A DNA stretch of 64,000 nucleotides from Desulfolucanica intricata (GCF_001592105.1 NZ_BCWE01000003.1:62001-126000), one strand, 5' to 3'; shown: positions 28,164 to 37,444, numbered from the stretch's first letter. Notes: generated by a model from the sequence alone, not told the origin. Translations and numbers: made by a program.

Positions 28164-28583
28164 CTAATCATCTCCTCGCGGCAAATGAACAACCTCTATC
28201 TCGGGGGTCAGGGCAAACCAATCGAAATCCGGGGGATATTCCCTGGCATACACGACTCTGGTAATCCCCGATTGAATTATCAGTTTTGAACATTCCGCAC
28301 ACGGGCGGTCCGTAACATAGATTGCAGCACCTTTTCTCTCTTCGGGAGAACATTCCAGAATAGCATTGGCTTCCGCATGAATACACCTGACACAATGATT
28401 ATTTACCATCATACAACCTTCGTCAATACAATGGGGAAGTCCCGACGGGCTTCCGTTATAGCCGGAGCCTTTAATCCTTTTGTCCTTCACAACCACCGCC
28501 CCGACATATCTTCTGGGACAGGTACTCCGGCCCGCCACTTCAAAGGCAATATCAATAAAATAAGTATCCCAATCCTTACGCAT
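28164..28583 (-). CDS. comEB: dCMP deaminase family protein
   Basis: 139 residues. The zinc site is HAEAN in IHAEANAILECS plus PCAEC in VTDRPCAECSKLII; the Glu of HAE is the proton shuttle. ARRYVGAVVVKD-like and GSGYNGSPSGLPHC match deoxycytidylate deaminases (ComEB). These convert dCMP to dUMP for dTMP synthesis. It lies between the MazG-like gene and the KaiC-type cassette. Confidence 0.92.
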   Translation of the reverse strand: MRKDWDTYFIDIAFEVAGRSTCPRRYVGAVVVKDKRIKGSGYNGSPSGLPHCIDEGCMMVNNHCVRCIHAEANAILECSPEERKGAAIYVTDRPCAECSKLIIQSGITRVVYAREYPPDFDWFALTPEIEVVHLPRGDD

Positions 28584-28934
28584 CCAATATTCCCCTTTTA
28601 TTTAGAACTTCTAGCCTTTCCTAATTCCATTTTACCAACTGGTAATCCTTCTTATAACGATCAAATAATTTAAAGGATTTTTGCCATTTTTGTAGTAATA
28701 TTCTAAAAATCAGAGAATTAAGTCAAATTCTTTCTTCGTAATAAAGTGGGATAGACCGCCGGCGAAGGCTTAGACCCCCTCGCATCTATAAAGCCGGTGT
28801 CCGTGATAAGTAATACAACCTTTTTACAGAAGATGATGTGGAGCAGGTTCCGGATCCAATGTCAGGGAGCCGCAAAGTATTGTGGAATTAACCGGGCGTT
28901 TTGGCATTAATTCACCCGGACAATCATTTATTAA
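28584..28934. other. Intergenic region with a long hairpin and degraded coding traces
   Basis: Divergent region between comEB and the KaiC-type cassette. GCCGGC at about 28758 can pair with GCCGGT at about 28794. One plus frame reads DRRRRLRPPRIYKAGVRDK then stop, and another YNLFTEDDVEQVPDPMSGS then stop. These look like scraps of an older gene. No clear promoter was identified. Confidence 0.35.
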
Positions 28935-29072
28935 TATAAAGAGGAAATTTTACCACCGGCCGAATATGAGCGCCGGTATGTGGCAAGGATTTGTACCCTC
29001 TGCAGCGACACCGAAAAAGCGGCGAAGCTTCTTGGGATAACAGAGAAAACAGTAAAGAATAAAAAAAGATTT
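28935..29072 (+). pseudogene. Fis/NtrC-type HTH remnant in frame ahead of the KaiC-like gene
   Basis: Right after a TAA at 28932 the frame reads EEILPPAEYERRYVARI, then TEKAAKLLGITEKTVKNKK. That is the C-terminal DNA-binding pattern of sigma-54 activators (ERRY...KAAxLLGIxxKTLxxK). It is in frame with the KaiC-like protein. A GTG at 28980 could start a fusion but has no ribosome-binding site, whereas the ATG at 29100 does. It is most likely the tail of a lost regulator gene. Confidence 0.5.
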
Positions 29073-29099
29073 AGTGTAGATAAAAAAGGGGGGGAATTC

Positions 29100-30476
29100 A
29101 TGCAAAAAATAAAAACCGGCATTACCGGTCTGGACGATTTACTTTTTGGCGGAATCATTCAGGGCAACTGTGTTCTGGTTCAGGGAATACCCGGTGCCGG
29201 TAAAACAACCTTGGGAATGGAATTTATCTACCGCGGCATTACCAGCTATAACGAGCCGGGTGTAATCATTACCTGCGAGCAGTTTCCCGAATCGATCTAT
29301 CGTGATGCTCTAAATTTCGGCTGGAATTTGCGAGAGCTGGAAATGGCTGATAAATTGCGGATAGTTTGCACCTCACCGGAAGTTTTAATGGATACCGAAG
29401 GCAGCTTACTGGAAGATGTCGTGTCGGAAATCGGAGCTAAAAGAATAATGGTGGACAGCATCAGCCACTTCAGAAATGTTATCGGAGACCCCCTGGAACT
29501 GCGCAGGTCAGTGTACAGTTTTTGCAACGGGCTGCGTAAGCTGGGGTTAACTGCCTTGTTGGTCAAAGAGCAGGAAAACACCTCCGAAGGGCACTACGAC
29601 TTTGAAGAATATGTATTGGACGCAGTTATTTCCGTGAAAAATGTGGAGGGTCCGGCCTACCGCCGGGACCGGCTGCTGGAAATAACCAAGACCAGGGGAC
29701 AGGAGCATATTTCGGGTAAACACTCTTTTCGGATTACTCCTGGCGGAATTAAAGTATTTGCCTTAAAAGGTTTAATTAAGTCACTCCGGCAGCCCGGTTG
29801 TTCTGAACAGGTTTTGTCAACCGGGATTCCCGGTCTGGATGATATATTAAACGGCGGCTTTCCCCGGGGAATATCCGTGGCCGTAATTGGCAACTCCGGA
29901 ACAGGAAAAACTGTCCTGGGACTCCAGTATTTAATAAATGGTTCTCTATTAGGAGACAAGGGTGTCCTCTTTTCCTGTGAAGAATCCTTTGAACACCTGG
30001 TTAAAAATGCGCAAAGGTTTGGCTGGGACTTGGAAGATCTTCACCGGCAGAACAAAGTAAAAGTTTTATACCAGTCTTTTATCGATACTGAGATCGATAA
30101 AAGCATTATCCAGCTGGGTAAAGCGGTGGAATCGATAGGTGCAGCAAGGGTTGTTATTGATTCCATTCCCGGGCTTATCTCCCGGATCAATGATCCCATG
30201 CTGCTGCGGGAGAAATTTTACTACCTGGCCACCTACCTGAACAGCATGGGCTGCAGCACACTCCTTTTGGGCAGTGAGCTGGATATCGGCAAATTAGAGC
30301 TGCTGCAGTCTATAGTTCAGGGCACCATTCTTTTAAAATCAACTCTGGAACACAACCGCCGCATCCGGCACCTTGAAGTTTATAAAATGCGCGGCGTCAA
30401 TCATATGAGCGGTAATCACCTGATGCAGATTAATAAAGGAGGCATTCAGGTATACCCACGCATAGGGGGATGGTAG
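29100..30476 (+). CDS. KaiC-like double-domain RecA-type ATPase
   Basis: 458 residues from the ATG at 29100 (GGGGGG upstream). Two KaiC domains in tandem. Domain 1 starts TGITGLDDLLFGG with Walker A GIPGAGKT at 29-36. Domain 2 starts TGIPGLDDILNGGFPRG with Walker A GNSGTGKT at 264-271. Both end with the KaiC block (KTRGQEHISGKHSF; KMRGVNHMSGNHLM). The catalytic Glu pair is intact in domain 2 (CEES, 293-296) but reads CEQ in domain 1, so domain 1 may bind rather than cleave ATP well. KaiC-like proteins outside cyanobacteria act as signalling ATPases. It is the first gene of a four-gene cassette. Confidence 0.85.
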   Translation: MQKIKTGITGLDDLLFGGIIQGNCVLVQGIPGAGKTTLGMEFIYRGITSYNEPGVIITCEQFPESIYRDALNFGWNLRELEMADKLRIVCTSPEVLMDTEGSLLEDVVSEIGAKRIMVDSISHFRNVIGDPLELRRSVYSFCNGLRKLGLTALLVKEQENTSEGHYDFEEYVLDAVISVKNVEGPAYRRDRLLEITKTRGQEHISGKHSFRITPGGIKVFALKGLIKSLRQPGCSEQVLSTGIPGLDDILNGGFPRGISVAVIGNSGTGKTVLGLQYLINGSLLGDKGVLFSCEESFEHLVKNAQRFGWDLEDLHRQNKVKVLYQSFIDTEIDKSIIQLGKAVESIGAARVVIDSIPGLISRINDPMLLREKFYYLATYLNSMGCSTLLLGSELDIGKLELLQSIVQGTILLKSTLEHNRRIRHLEVYKMRGVNHMSGNHLMQINKGGIQVYPRIGGW

Positions 30477-30478
30477 TC

Positions 30479-31207
30479 ATGGCTATAAATACTCGGGCCT
30501 TTCTGGGAGTGGAGGGCCTGGATCAAATTCTAAAAGACGGTATGAGCTTTGGTACGCAGATTATGGTGCAGGGTGATACGGGTGTAGGTAAAACTGTCCT
30601 GGCCGGTGATTTTATAAAGGAAGGCCTGCAGTGCGGTGATACCTGTATTTATGTCGCCTGTGACGAGCCTCCGGAGGCTATGCGCCAGCACCTCATGAGC
30701 TTTAAAGTGGGTACCCGGGCCTATGAAAAAGCCGGGCGACTTATTTTAGTCGATGCTTATGAAGAAGAACAAAGTACAGAGAAATACCGCATCTCCGACT
30801 TAAATAATTTGGAAAAGTTCTTCTACCTGGAAAAACAAATTTTAAACGAATTTAAAGGTAAAAAAATAAGACTTATTGTGGACAGCCTCAGCACGCTGTT
30901 GACCGCCGTACCTGCTGAAGATATTTTGGAATTCCACAGAAGCCGCTTAAAGAACTTACGCAGAAATAACATATTAACCATGGATATATTCGTTCACGGT
31001 GTTCTGGACGATAAGATAATGACCATTTCCAGCCACCTTTATAATATCATTCTGAAGATGAATTTTGGCGGATCACCGGCGCACCCGGTGCGGATGATTC
31101 AAATCGGTAAAGTGCGAAGCCAGCGTTTTGTGGCTGCCCAGTATATGTTCAACATTAGCCCTACCTTCGGGATCATCGTGGCTAGTGAGATGGAGGTGGG
31201 GGTATGA
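30479..31207 (+). CDS. RAD55/KaiC-like single-domain ATPase
   Basis: 242 residues from the ATG at 30479 (GGGGG upstream); an ATG at 30470 overlaps the previous stop. One RecA-like domain: GVEGLDQILKDG, Walker A GDTGVGKT, YVACDEPPEAMRQHL with acidic catalytic residues, and RLIVDSLSTLL as Walker B. It lacks the KaiC-type RGxxH/SGxH block, so it is closer to archaeal RAD55-like proteins. It overlaps the next start by four bases. It probably works with the upstream KaiC-like protein and the V4R protein. Confidence 0.8.
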   Translation: MAINTRAFLGVEGLDQILKDGMSFGTQIMVQGDTGVGKTVLAGDFIKEGLQCGDTCIYVACDEPPEAMRQHLMSFKVGTRAYEKAGRLILVDAYEEEQSTEKYRISDLNNLEKFFYLEKQILNEFKGKKIRLIVDSLSTLLTAVPAEDILEFHRSRLKNLRRNNILTMDIFVHGVLDDKIMTISSHLYNIILKMNFGGSPAHPVRMIQIGKVRSQRFVAAQYMFNISPTFGIIVASEMEVGV

Positions 31208-32283
31208 TTGAAGATGTTTTTGCACGCAGGGCCTTAAATTATCTTTACATCAGCATCAGCGAGACAATACCGAAGCTCCCTTTCAGCGGCCGGCACTGGC
31301 TGGCGGAAGTATCCAAAGGAGTGGCTTTAAAACTTTTAGAAGAGCACGCCTCCAAGGAAATGTTTCTGAATAAAAAGCCTTTAGAAATCTGCCGTGCTTA
31401 TATTAAATTACTGGAGGATATAAATCTAATAGCTTCGGCAGAGAGCTACAAGGTGGAAGGAATTGATACCAATAGTTTAAAAATAACTTTAGAACGAGCA
31501 AAATGCATTTATATAGAGTTCTGCAAGGAAGCACAAAAGGAAGGTTATTTTTTCCAATGCCCCCGGATAACATCTTTACAAGCTGTCCTGGAATGGAGTC
31601 TGGACAAAAAGTATAATTCCAGTATGGATATTGATCACGAAAGTGAAATATGTTGTGGTAAGGTTTTTGAACAAAAGAAAACTTTAGATGAAATAGTTAC
31701 CCGGGAGGAGCATATACTAAATATAGCCGGCAAAAGAGCTATTCTACTGCCTAAAATAACCTACTCCTCTATTATTGAAGCCATAAAAAGTTATGCCCCG
31801 CATATACTTAAACACGTATTATATGATGCCGGCTACAAGTCTGCCCTGCCGATAGCTGAAAAAGCAAAAGACATGCACCCCGATGCCCTGGAGTATCTAA
31901 ACATATTATTTGAGGAACTGAAAAACGCCGGCCTGGGTAAGGTAGTATTACAGTCCTTGAACACTTCCACCGGCGAAGCTGTAATTTGGTGCTACGACTC
32001 TTTCCAAATCCCGGCGGAAGAATATGAAGCCAATTTATACCGAACTCCGAGGGTTGTTTGTGACTTTTTGAGAGGAACATTTTCGGCCTACCTATCTGTA
32101 TATTTTGAAAAGGAAATTATTTGTGAGGAGATGAGCTGTCAATCGGTGGACGGTAATTATTGTGAGTTTGTATCTTTCCCTTTAGAGAAAGAGAACCTGC
32201 CGGGAGGGGAGAGCTTTGACCAAAAAAGAAAACCATCAAGACATCCTAGCCAGATCAGAGCTGCTGGCCTTTTTTCAAGCTAA
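31204..32283 (+). CDS. V4R-domain protein, probable ligand sensor
   Basis: 359 residues. The C-terminal part (about 190-325) is a V4R domain: SALPIAEKAKDMHPDALEYL, GLGKVVLQSLNTSTGEAVIW, and the final Cys pattern EEMSCQSVDGNYCEFVSF. V4R domains bind small molecules, for example in XylR/DmpR-type regulators and archaeal sensors. The N-terminal 180 residues (ARRALNYLYISISETI onward) may be a degenerate second V4R or a helical partner domain; I cannot assign it. The last 20 residues overlap the next gene. No DNA-binding domain is present, so output probably goes through the ATPases or the wHTH neighbour. Confidence 0.75.
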   Translation: MIEDVFARRALNYLYISISETIPKLPFSGRHWLAEVSKGVALKLLEEHASKEMFLNKKPLEICRAYIKLLEDINLIASAESYKVEGIDTNSLKITLERAKCIYIEFCKEAQKEGYFFQCPRITSLQAVLEWSLDKKYNSSMDIDHESEICCGKVFEQKKTLDEIVTREEHILNIAGKRAILLPKITYSSIIEAIKSYAPHILKHVLYDAGYKSALPIAEKAKDMHPDALEYLNILFEELKNAGLGKVVLQSLNTSTGEAVIWCYDSFQIPAEEYEANLYRTPRVVCDFLRGTFSAYLSVYFEKEIICEEMSCQSVDGNYCEFVSFPLEKENLPGGESFDQKRKPSRHPSQIRAAGLFSS

Positions 32284-32458
32284 CCCGCATACCCGGGATA
32301 CAGCCTATGGATTAGCTTCCCGCTTAAACAGATCTTCTAAGAGAATCAAAACGGCCTGTGACATTTTGGTAGGCCTCGGAGTACTGCAGACTAACTGTAA
32401 TACTAAAAACAAAATTTATAGTCTTAAAAACAAAGAAATATTAAGACGATACTCTTAA
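32216..32458 (+). CDS. Small winged-helix protein
   Basis: 80 residues from a TTG at 32216, behind GGGAGGGGAG. ELLAFFQANPHTRDTAYGLA and SSKRIKTACDILVGLGVLQ form helices 1-3 of a winged helix, and TKNKIYSLKN is the wing. It overlaps the V4R gene by 68 bases in another frame, a strong sign of coupled expression. It could be the DNA-binding output of the KaiC/V4R cassette. The strong terminator after it ends the operon. Confidence 0.75.
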   Translation: MTKKENHQDILARSELLAFFQANPHTRDTAYGLASRLNRSSKRIKTACDILVGLGVLQTNCNTKNKIYSLKNKEILRRYS

Positions 32459-32464
32459 AGAAAA

Positions 32465-32500
32465 AAATTACCGGATTGTTTTAACCCGGTAATTTTTTTT
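32465..32500. terminator. Bidirectional terminator between the KaiC cassette and glyA
   Basis: AAATTACCGG and CCGGTAATTT form a ten-base stem with an 11-base loop, with T-runs on both strands. It serves the plus-strand cassette and the minus-strand glyA gene. Confidence 0.85.
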
Positions 32501-32546
32501 ACCACCCAAAGCTGGATTAACGGTTTTATACATTACTTTATACTTT

Positions 32547-33788
32547 TTAATAGAGCGGATAGCGGTCACAAACAGCTTTTACCAAACCGCGGGCTTTTTC
32601 CTGTGCCGCCGGATCCCCGAAGTTGTCCAATGCACAGTGAATCACTTCGGCCACCTGCTGCATGGCATTTTCATCAAACCCCCGTGTTGTTACGGCCGGG
32701 GTGCCGATCCTGATTCCGCTGGTAACCTTGGGGGGCTGTGGGTCAAAGGGAACGGCATTCTTATTGACCGTTACCCCCACTTTATCCAGGGTTTCTTCGG
32801 CCTGCAGACCGGTTATACCCTTATTCCGCAGATCCACTAACATTAAGTGGTTATCGGTACCACCGGATACCAAATTGAAGCCATAACCCTTCAGTCCTTC
32901 GGCCAGGGCTTTGGCATTATTAACAATCTGCTTTTGATACTCCTTGAACTCCGGCTGAAGAGCTTCCCCGAAGGCCACTGCCTTGGCGGCAATTACATGC
33001 ATCAGCGGCCCGCCCTGAATACCGGGAAATATGGTTTTATCAATGGCTCCGGCATATTTTTCCTTACACAGAATCATCCCGCCCCGGGGCCCGCGCAGGG
33101 TCTTGTGGGTAGTGGTGGTCACAACATCGGCATAGGGCACCGGGCTCATGTGCAGGCCGGCAGCCACCAGCCCGGCAATGTGAGCCATATCTACCATTAA
33201 GTATGCCCCGACTTCCCCGGCAATTTCCCGCAGCCGTTTAAAATCTATTTCCCGGGGGTAGGCACTGGCCCCCGCTACTATCATCTTAGGCTTATATTCC
33301 CGGGCGGCGGCTAATACTTTTTCATAGTTAATCCGCCCGGTCTCTTTCTCTACACCATAGGAAACAAAATTAAAAAGCTTTCCGGAAAAATTTACTCTGC
33401 TGCCATGGGTCAGGTGCCCTCCGTGGGCTAAATCCATACCCAGGATGGTGTCGCCGGGGTTTAGCAGCGCAAAGTAGACAGCCATGTTGGCCTGTGAGCC
33501 GGAGTGGGGCTGGACATTGACATGCTCGGCCCCGAACAGTTTTTTAGCCCTGTCCCGGGCGATATCTTCAGCAATATCTACATATTCACAGCCACCATAA
33601 TAACGGTGGGCAGGATAGCCCTCAGCATACTTATTGGTCAAAACAGAACCCTGAGCCTCCATTACTGCCCTGCTGACAAAGTTCTCTGATGCAATTAATT
33701 CAATTTTGTTCCTCTGCCGCCCGGTCTCCAACTCTATGGCCCGGGTAATTTCCGGATCCGCTTCGGCTAAGCTGCGCAACAAGGTCAT
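32547..33788 (-). CDS. glyA: Serine hydroxymethyltransferase
   Basis: 413 residues. The PLP lysine is in [38 protein letters not shown] and [16 protein letters not shown] are the folate and PLP region motifs. It interconverts serine and glycine with tetrahydrofolate and supplies one-carbon units. It is followed 29 bases downstream of rpiB, as in Bacillus. Confidence 0.97.
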   Translation of the reverse strand: MTLLRSLAEADPEITRAIELETGRQRNKIELIASENFVSRAVMEAQGSVLTNKYAEGYPAHRYYGGCEYVDIAEDIARDRAKKLFGAEHVNVQPHSGSQANMAVYFALLNPGDTILGMDLAHGGHLTHGSRVNFSGKLFNFVSYGVEKETGRINYEKVLAAAREYKPKMIVAGASAYPREIDFKRLREIAGEVGAYLMVDMAHIAGLVAAGLHMSPVPYADVVTTTTHKTLRGPRGGMILCKEKYAGAIDKTIFPGIQGGPLMHVIAAKAVAFGEALQPEFKEYQKQIVNNAKALAEGLKGYGFNLVSGGTDNHLMLVDLRNKGITGLQAEETLDKVGVTVNKNAVPFDPQPPKVTSGIRIGTPAVTTRGFDENAMQQVAEVIHCALDNFGDPAAQEKARGLVKAVCDRYPLY

Positions 33789-33817
33789 ATAATATCCTCC
33801 CCCAATGAAAAAAAGGC

Positions 33818-34273
33818 TTATTTACTGTATTTTGCTTCTATTTGGGCAAGCTTGTCCACCCGGCGGGCATGACGTCCGCCCTCAAATTCTTCGGCCAGCC
33901 AAACCCGGACAATCTCCCTGGCGAGCCCCGGCCCGATCACCCGCTGTCCCATCGTTAAAATATTGGCATCGTTATGGGCCCGCGAATAACGGGCAGAAAA
34001 AGTATCATGGCAGAGAGCTGCCCGAATTCCGGGCACCTTGGTTGCGGCAATGGACACTCCGATGCCGGTACCGCAGCAGAGGATGCCCCGGTCATACTCT
34101 CCGTCTTTAACGGCCTCTGCAGCTGCTAAAGCTAAATCAGGGTAGTCCACCGATTCTTCCGAATAGGTACCGAAGTCTTTATACTCAATCCCTGCCTCTT
34201 TTAGGTATTCGATAACTTCTTTTTTTAGTTGAAATCCCCCGTGATCGCTGGCCACGGCTATACGCAAGATCAT
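33818..34273 (-). CDS. rpiB: Ribose-5-phosphate isomerase B
   Basis: 151 residues. [20 protein letters not shown], the active-site Cys in [20 protein letters not shown], and [15 protein letters not shown] are RpiB signatures. It interconverts ribose-5-phosphate and ribulose-5-phosphate. Related sugar isomerases (allose-6-P) share the fold, but the gene's place between ywlE and glyA favours RpiB. Confidence 0.93.
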   Translation of the reverse strand: MILRIAVASDHGGFQLKKEVIEYLKEAGIEYKDFGTYSEESVDYPDLALAAAEAVKDGEYDRGILCCGTGIGVSIAATKVPGIRAALCHDTFSARYSRAHNDANILTMGQRVIGPGLAREIVRVWLAEEFEGGRHARRVDKLAQIEAKYSK

Positions 34274-34366
34274 AACCCTCTTTCCGGCAAATTTTTCTGT
34301 AACAAATTATACACTAAAACTATAAAATTCTACATAAAAAACAGATTCCCTTTTTACCGGCAAAAA

Positions 34367-34840
34367 TTAACCTTTCCCCTGATTAGTTTCTAAAAACTTG
34401 TCCAGTGCTGCCTCGAGCATTTCCCGGAGTGTCCCGGCACATTCCCGGTAAACCTCCACAGGCTGTCCAAAGGGATCGGGAACATCTTTTTCCGACCCCA
34501 GGTAACCGGCCAAAGTGTAGATTTTATCCGCTGCCCAGGGAAACTGCCCAATTAAATAATTCCGGTGGGAAGAGGTCATGGTCAGCACCAGGTCCGCTTT
34601 TTCGAGTTCTTCCTGGTCTATACCTTTAGCCCGGTGTGAAGAAAGATCGATTCCCTGTTCCTTTAAGGCTTCCACTGCCTGGGGGGAAGCCGGAGAGCCG
34701 GGCCAGGCGGCCACTCCGGCAGAGGATATTTCCACAGCACACTCCGGCCTTTTAGCTGACAGAATATCTTTAGCCAGTGCCTCGGCCATACTGCTCCGGC
34801 AGGTATTGCCGGTGCACACCAGTATAATTTTCCGGGTCAT
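34367..34840 (-). CDS. ywlE: YwlE-type low-molecular-weight protein phosphatase
   Basis: 157 residues from the ATG at 34840 (GGGGTGAGG upstream). The P-loop is CTGNTCRSS at the N-terminus and the general acid lies in VPDPFGQPVEVYRECA. In this family Thr in the fifth position of the loop (CTGNT) is the feature of arginine phosphatases such as YwlE, while tyrosine phosphatases have Ile/Leu there. It therefore probably removes phosphate from protein arginine. Synteny with rpiB also matches ywlE. Confidence 0.85.
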   Translation of the reverse strand: MTRKIILVCTGNTCRSSMAEALAKDILSAKRPECAVEISSAGVAAWPGSPASPQAVEALKEQGIDLSSHRAKGIDQEELEKADLVLTMTSSHRNYLIGQFPWAADKIYTLAGYLGSEKDVPDPFGQPVEVYRECAGTLREMLEAALDKFLETNQGKG

Positions 34841-34857
34841 TTTCCTCACCCCTTGCT

Positions 34858-35403
34858 TTATCCCCAAAAAAGTTTAATACCAATTACAATTAAAATCAAA
34901 CCGCCCGCCAACTGAGCCCGGGACCCCACCCAATTACCGATAAACCGGCCTAACACAAGGCCGGCAAAGGTCATTATTCCGGCCACCAGACCGGTAATTC
35001 CGGCTACCTGGATAAGATTTACACTCCTGGTACCCAGGGTAAAACCGACACTTAAGGCATCCATACTCACACTGGCAGAAAGCACAAAAAGCCCCCAGGT
35101 ATTGGCAACCATTGCCCGGGATTCCTCTTCAGTTCCTCCCCGCCAGGCTCCCCGGAGCATTCTGCCGCCCAGGTAGACCAGGAGTAAAGCACCTACAATG
35201 GCTGCGGCCCGGCCTAAAAGTTTACCAAAGTACCCCCCGGCATACCAGCCAATGACCGGCATAATAATGTGAAAAACCAGCACAGTAAGGGTAATGATAA
35301 GAATTTGCTTGCGCCTAACCCCGGCCATACCAACTCCGATGCACATGGAGAAAGCATCAGTACCCAGGGCCACAGCCAGCAATAAAACGGTAACCAGACT
35401 CAC
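34858..35403 (-). CDS. mntP: Manganese efflux pump MntP
   Basis: About 181 residues from a GTG at 35403 (GGGGGA upstream); a TTG at 35427 is an alternative. Six membrane helices. ALGTDAFSMCIGVGM and VSMDALSVGFTLG carry the two paired Asp motifs of the MntP/YebN family. It exports Mn2+. Its end overlaps the ywlE upstream region by a few bases. Confidence 0.9.
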   Translation of the reverse strand: MSLVTVLLLAVALGTDAFSMCIGVGMAGVRRKQILIITLTVLVFHIIMPVIGWYAGGYFGKLLGRAAAIVGALLLVYLGGRMLRGAWRGGTEEESRAMVANTWGLFVLSASVSMDALSVGFTLGTRSVNLIQVAGITGLVAGIMTFAGLVLGRFIGNWVGSRAQLAGGLILIVIGIKLFWG

Positions 35404-35490
35404 AATATTCCCCCATTTTGTCCCCAAGGGGATTTTTTGTATATTTCCTAATCAGGTATATTTTATGTACTTGTCTACAAATTAATCCCT

Positions 35491-36516
35491 TTAAATTTGA
35501 ATAATATTGCCCCCCGCCGCCAGGCGAAGGCGGTTTTGAACAGCCAGTCCCAATCCTTTTCCCGGAAAGCCGGCGCAGATAATTATGTCCACTCCCAGCT
35601 TATCCAGCCTGCGCAGGGCACCGAAGAGCCCGGCCGCCACTGTGGCAGGCTCGCTGCGGCTGCCCGCCACTTCAGCTGTAAAACCCGTAAATGCCCCGGC
35701 CTCCTCCCGGTAGATTAGAAGACCTGTTTTTTTGCCCTGCTCAGAATACTTGCGGGCCAGCTCCCGCATTTTGTTTGCCACTCTCTCCGGGTCAGAGCCT
35801 TCCACCAGCACTACACCGGCCCGGGGTGTATAGTGGGTATATTTACCGGCCGGAGCTTGTCCCTGCTCAATCCGGCCAAGCACCGGAACCAGGTCTTCGG
35901 GTGTGAGCAGCCCCGGCCTGAGCATTACCGGCTTATCCCCGGTCAGGTCAACCACCGTAGACTCCAGCCCCAGGCCGGTGGGCCCGCCGTCCAGGACAAC
36001 ATCAATACGCCCGGCCAGGTCCTCTAAGACATGTCCTGCCGTAGTGGGGCTGGGCCTGCCGGACAGGTTGGCACTGGGTGCCACCAGGGGGACTCCCGCT
36101 TCCCTAATCAGGGCCAGGGCCACCGGGTGATCCGGCAAGCGTACGCCCAAACTGTCCTTTCCCCCGGTAACTTCCGCCGGAAGTCCTCCCCTGTAGGGTA
36201 AAATCATAGTCAGGGGGCCTGGTAAAAAAGCTTTGGCCAGGGCACAGGCCTCTTTTGGAACATCTTTCAGGTAAGGTAAGGCGGTTTCAAAACCGGCCAC
36301 ATGCAGTGTCAGGGGGTTATCTGCCGGGCGCCCCTTGGCCTTAAAAATACTGCGGACCGCCTGCCCGTCCAGGGCATTGGCCCCCAGTCCATAAACCGTT
36401 TCAGTGGGGAAGGCTGCCAGCCCGCCCCCCAGAATAATTTCCGCTGCCTCTTTAATACAGGCAGGTTCAGGATTTTGTGCATTGACTTTCCTGCACCGGG
36501 TCTTAAGCTGCCTCAT
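35491..36516 (-). CDS. tsaC: L-threonylcarbamoyladenylate synthase, Sua5 type
   Basis: 341 residues, so the long Sua5 form. The YrdC domain has GLAAFPTETVYGLGANA, SIFKAKGRPADNPLTLHV and APSANLSGRPSPTTAGHV. The linker KYTHYTPRAGV and a Rossmann-like C-terminal domain follow. It makes threonylcarbamoyl-AMP for the t6A37 modification of ANN-decoding tRNAs. The Bacillus homologue (YwlC) is in the same neighbourhood. Confidence 0.95.
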   Translation of the reverse strand: MRQLKTRCRKVNAQNPEPACIKEAAEIILGGGLAAFPTETVYGLGANALDGQAVRSIFKAKGRPADNPLTLHVAGFETALPYLKDVPKEACALAKAFLPGPLTMILPYRGGLPAEVTGGKDSLGVRLPDHPVALALIREAGVPLVAPSANLSGRPSPTTAGHVLEDLAGRIDVVLDGGPTGLGLESTVVDLTGDKPVMLRPGLLTPEDLVPVLGRIEQGQAPAGKYTHYTPRAGVVLVEGSDPERVANKMRELARKYSEQGKKTGLLIYREEAGAFTGFTAEVAGSRSEPATVAAGLFGALRRLDKLGVDIIICAGFPGKGLGLAVQNRLRLAAGGNIIQI

Positions 36517-36547
36517 GTTTTACCACCTTTAAGCTGTTTTAACCGGA

Positions 36548-37435
36548 TTAAGGAGTTTTTGCAGCTGCAAACTCTTTCCTTTCTTTACCTCCCTCTTTCT
36601 CGGCCACCGTCTTTTTAAAAAGGGCTTCTTTCAGTTGCTTTAGAGCATAAACCAGGGCGAAGCCGGCCAGGGCGGTCAAAACCACCGCACCACCGGAAGG
36701 AATACCCAGGAAATAAGATACGGGTAAACCAATCAGTACCGCTCCCAGCCCGAGTATAATTGCTACTGCAAATACCCGGCGAAAGCTCCCGGCCACTAAA
36801 AGGGCAGTAAGTACAGGGATAACCATTAAAGCCCCGACTAACAGTGTACCCACCACCCGTAAGGCTACTGCTACGGTTAAAGCAATGAGCAAAATAAATA
36901 TCAGATTCAGCCTGTCGTAAGGCAGACCTGCTACCCGCGCGTAGTCTTCGTCAAAGGCCATTAAGGAAAATTCCTTAAATAAAAGAGCTATTACCAGCAA
37001 CACCAGAAGTCCCAGGATTCCAATAATCCATAAATCCTGTGGGCCGACAGTAAGAATACTTCCAAAAAGATAACCGAACAGGTCAATATTAAACCCCCGG
37101 GCCATACTTACCAAAACCACGGCCAAAGCCAGTCCGCCGGACATCACCAGTGCCAGCACCGCTTCTCCCGGAAGCCTCCGGCCGGAGCGCAGCCGCTCAA
37201 CACCTAAAGCCGCCAGCACCGCGGTTAACACCGTGGTAACCATTGGGTAAATACCCAGGTAGAACCCTACAGCCACACCGGCCAGTGATACATGAGCCAG
37301 GGTATCGGCCATAAAGGAATACCGCCGCAGGACAAGAAACACACCTACCGCGGGGCAGATGATACCTACTACGGCCCCGGCTATTAAGGCCCGGATCATA
37401 AAATCATATTGAAACATTTCCAGCACGCTATACAC
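36548..37435 (-). CDS. znuB: Zinc/manganese ABC transporter permease
   Basis: 295 residues with about eight membrane helices. GIICPAVGVFLVLRRYSFMADTL and FALVYALKQ-type ends match the ABC-3 metal permease family. It is the third gene of znuA-znuC-znuB, ten bases after znuC. The charged C-terminal tail (EKEGGKERKEF) is cytoplasmic. Zinc specificity is inferred from the upstream Zur-like regulator and the His-rich loop of ZnuA. Confidence 0.92.
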   Translation of the reverse strand: MYSVLEMFQYDFMIRALIAGAVVGIICPAVGVFLVLRRYSFMADTLAHVSLAGVAVGFYLGIYPMVTTVLTAVLAALGVERLRSGRRLPGEAVLALVMSGGLALAVVLVSMARGFNIDLFGYLFGSILTVGPQDLWIIGILGLLVLLVIALLFKEFSLMAFDEDYARVAGLPYDRLNLIFILLIALTVAVALRVVGTLLVGALMVIPVLTALLVAGSFRRVFAVAIILGLGAVLIGLPVSYFLGIPSGGAVVLTALAGFALVYALKQLKEALFKKTVAEKEGGKERKEFAAAKTP

Positions 37436-37444
37436 CTCTGTCCT

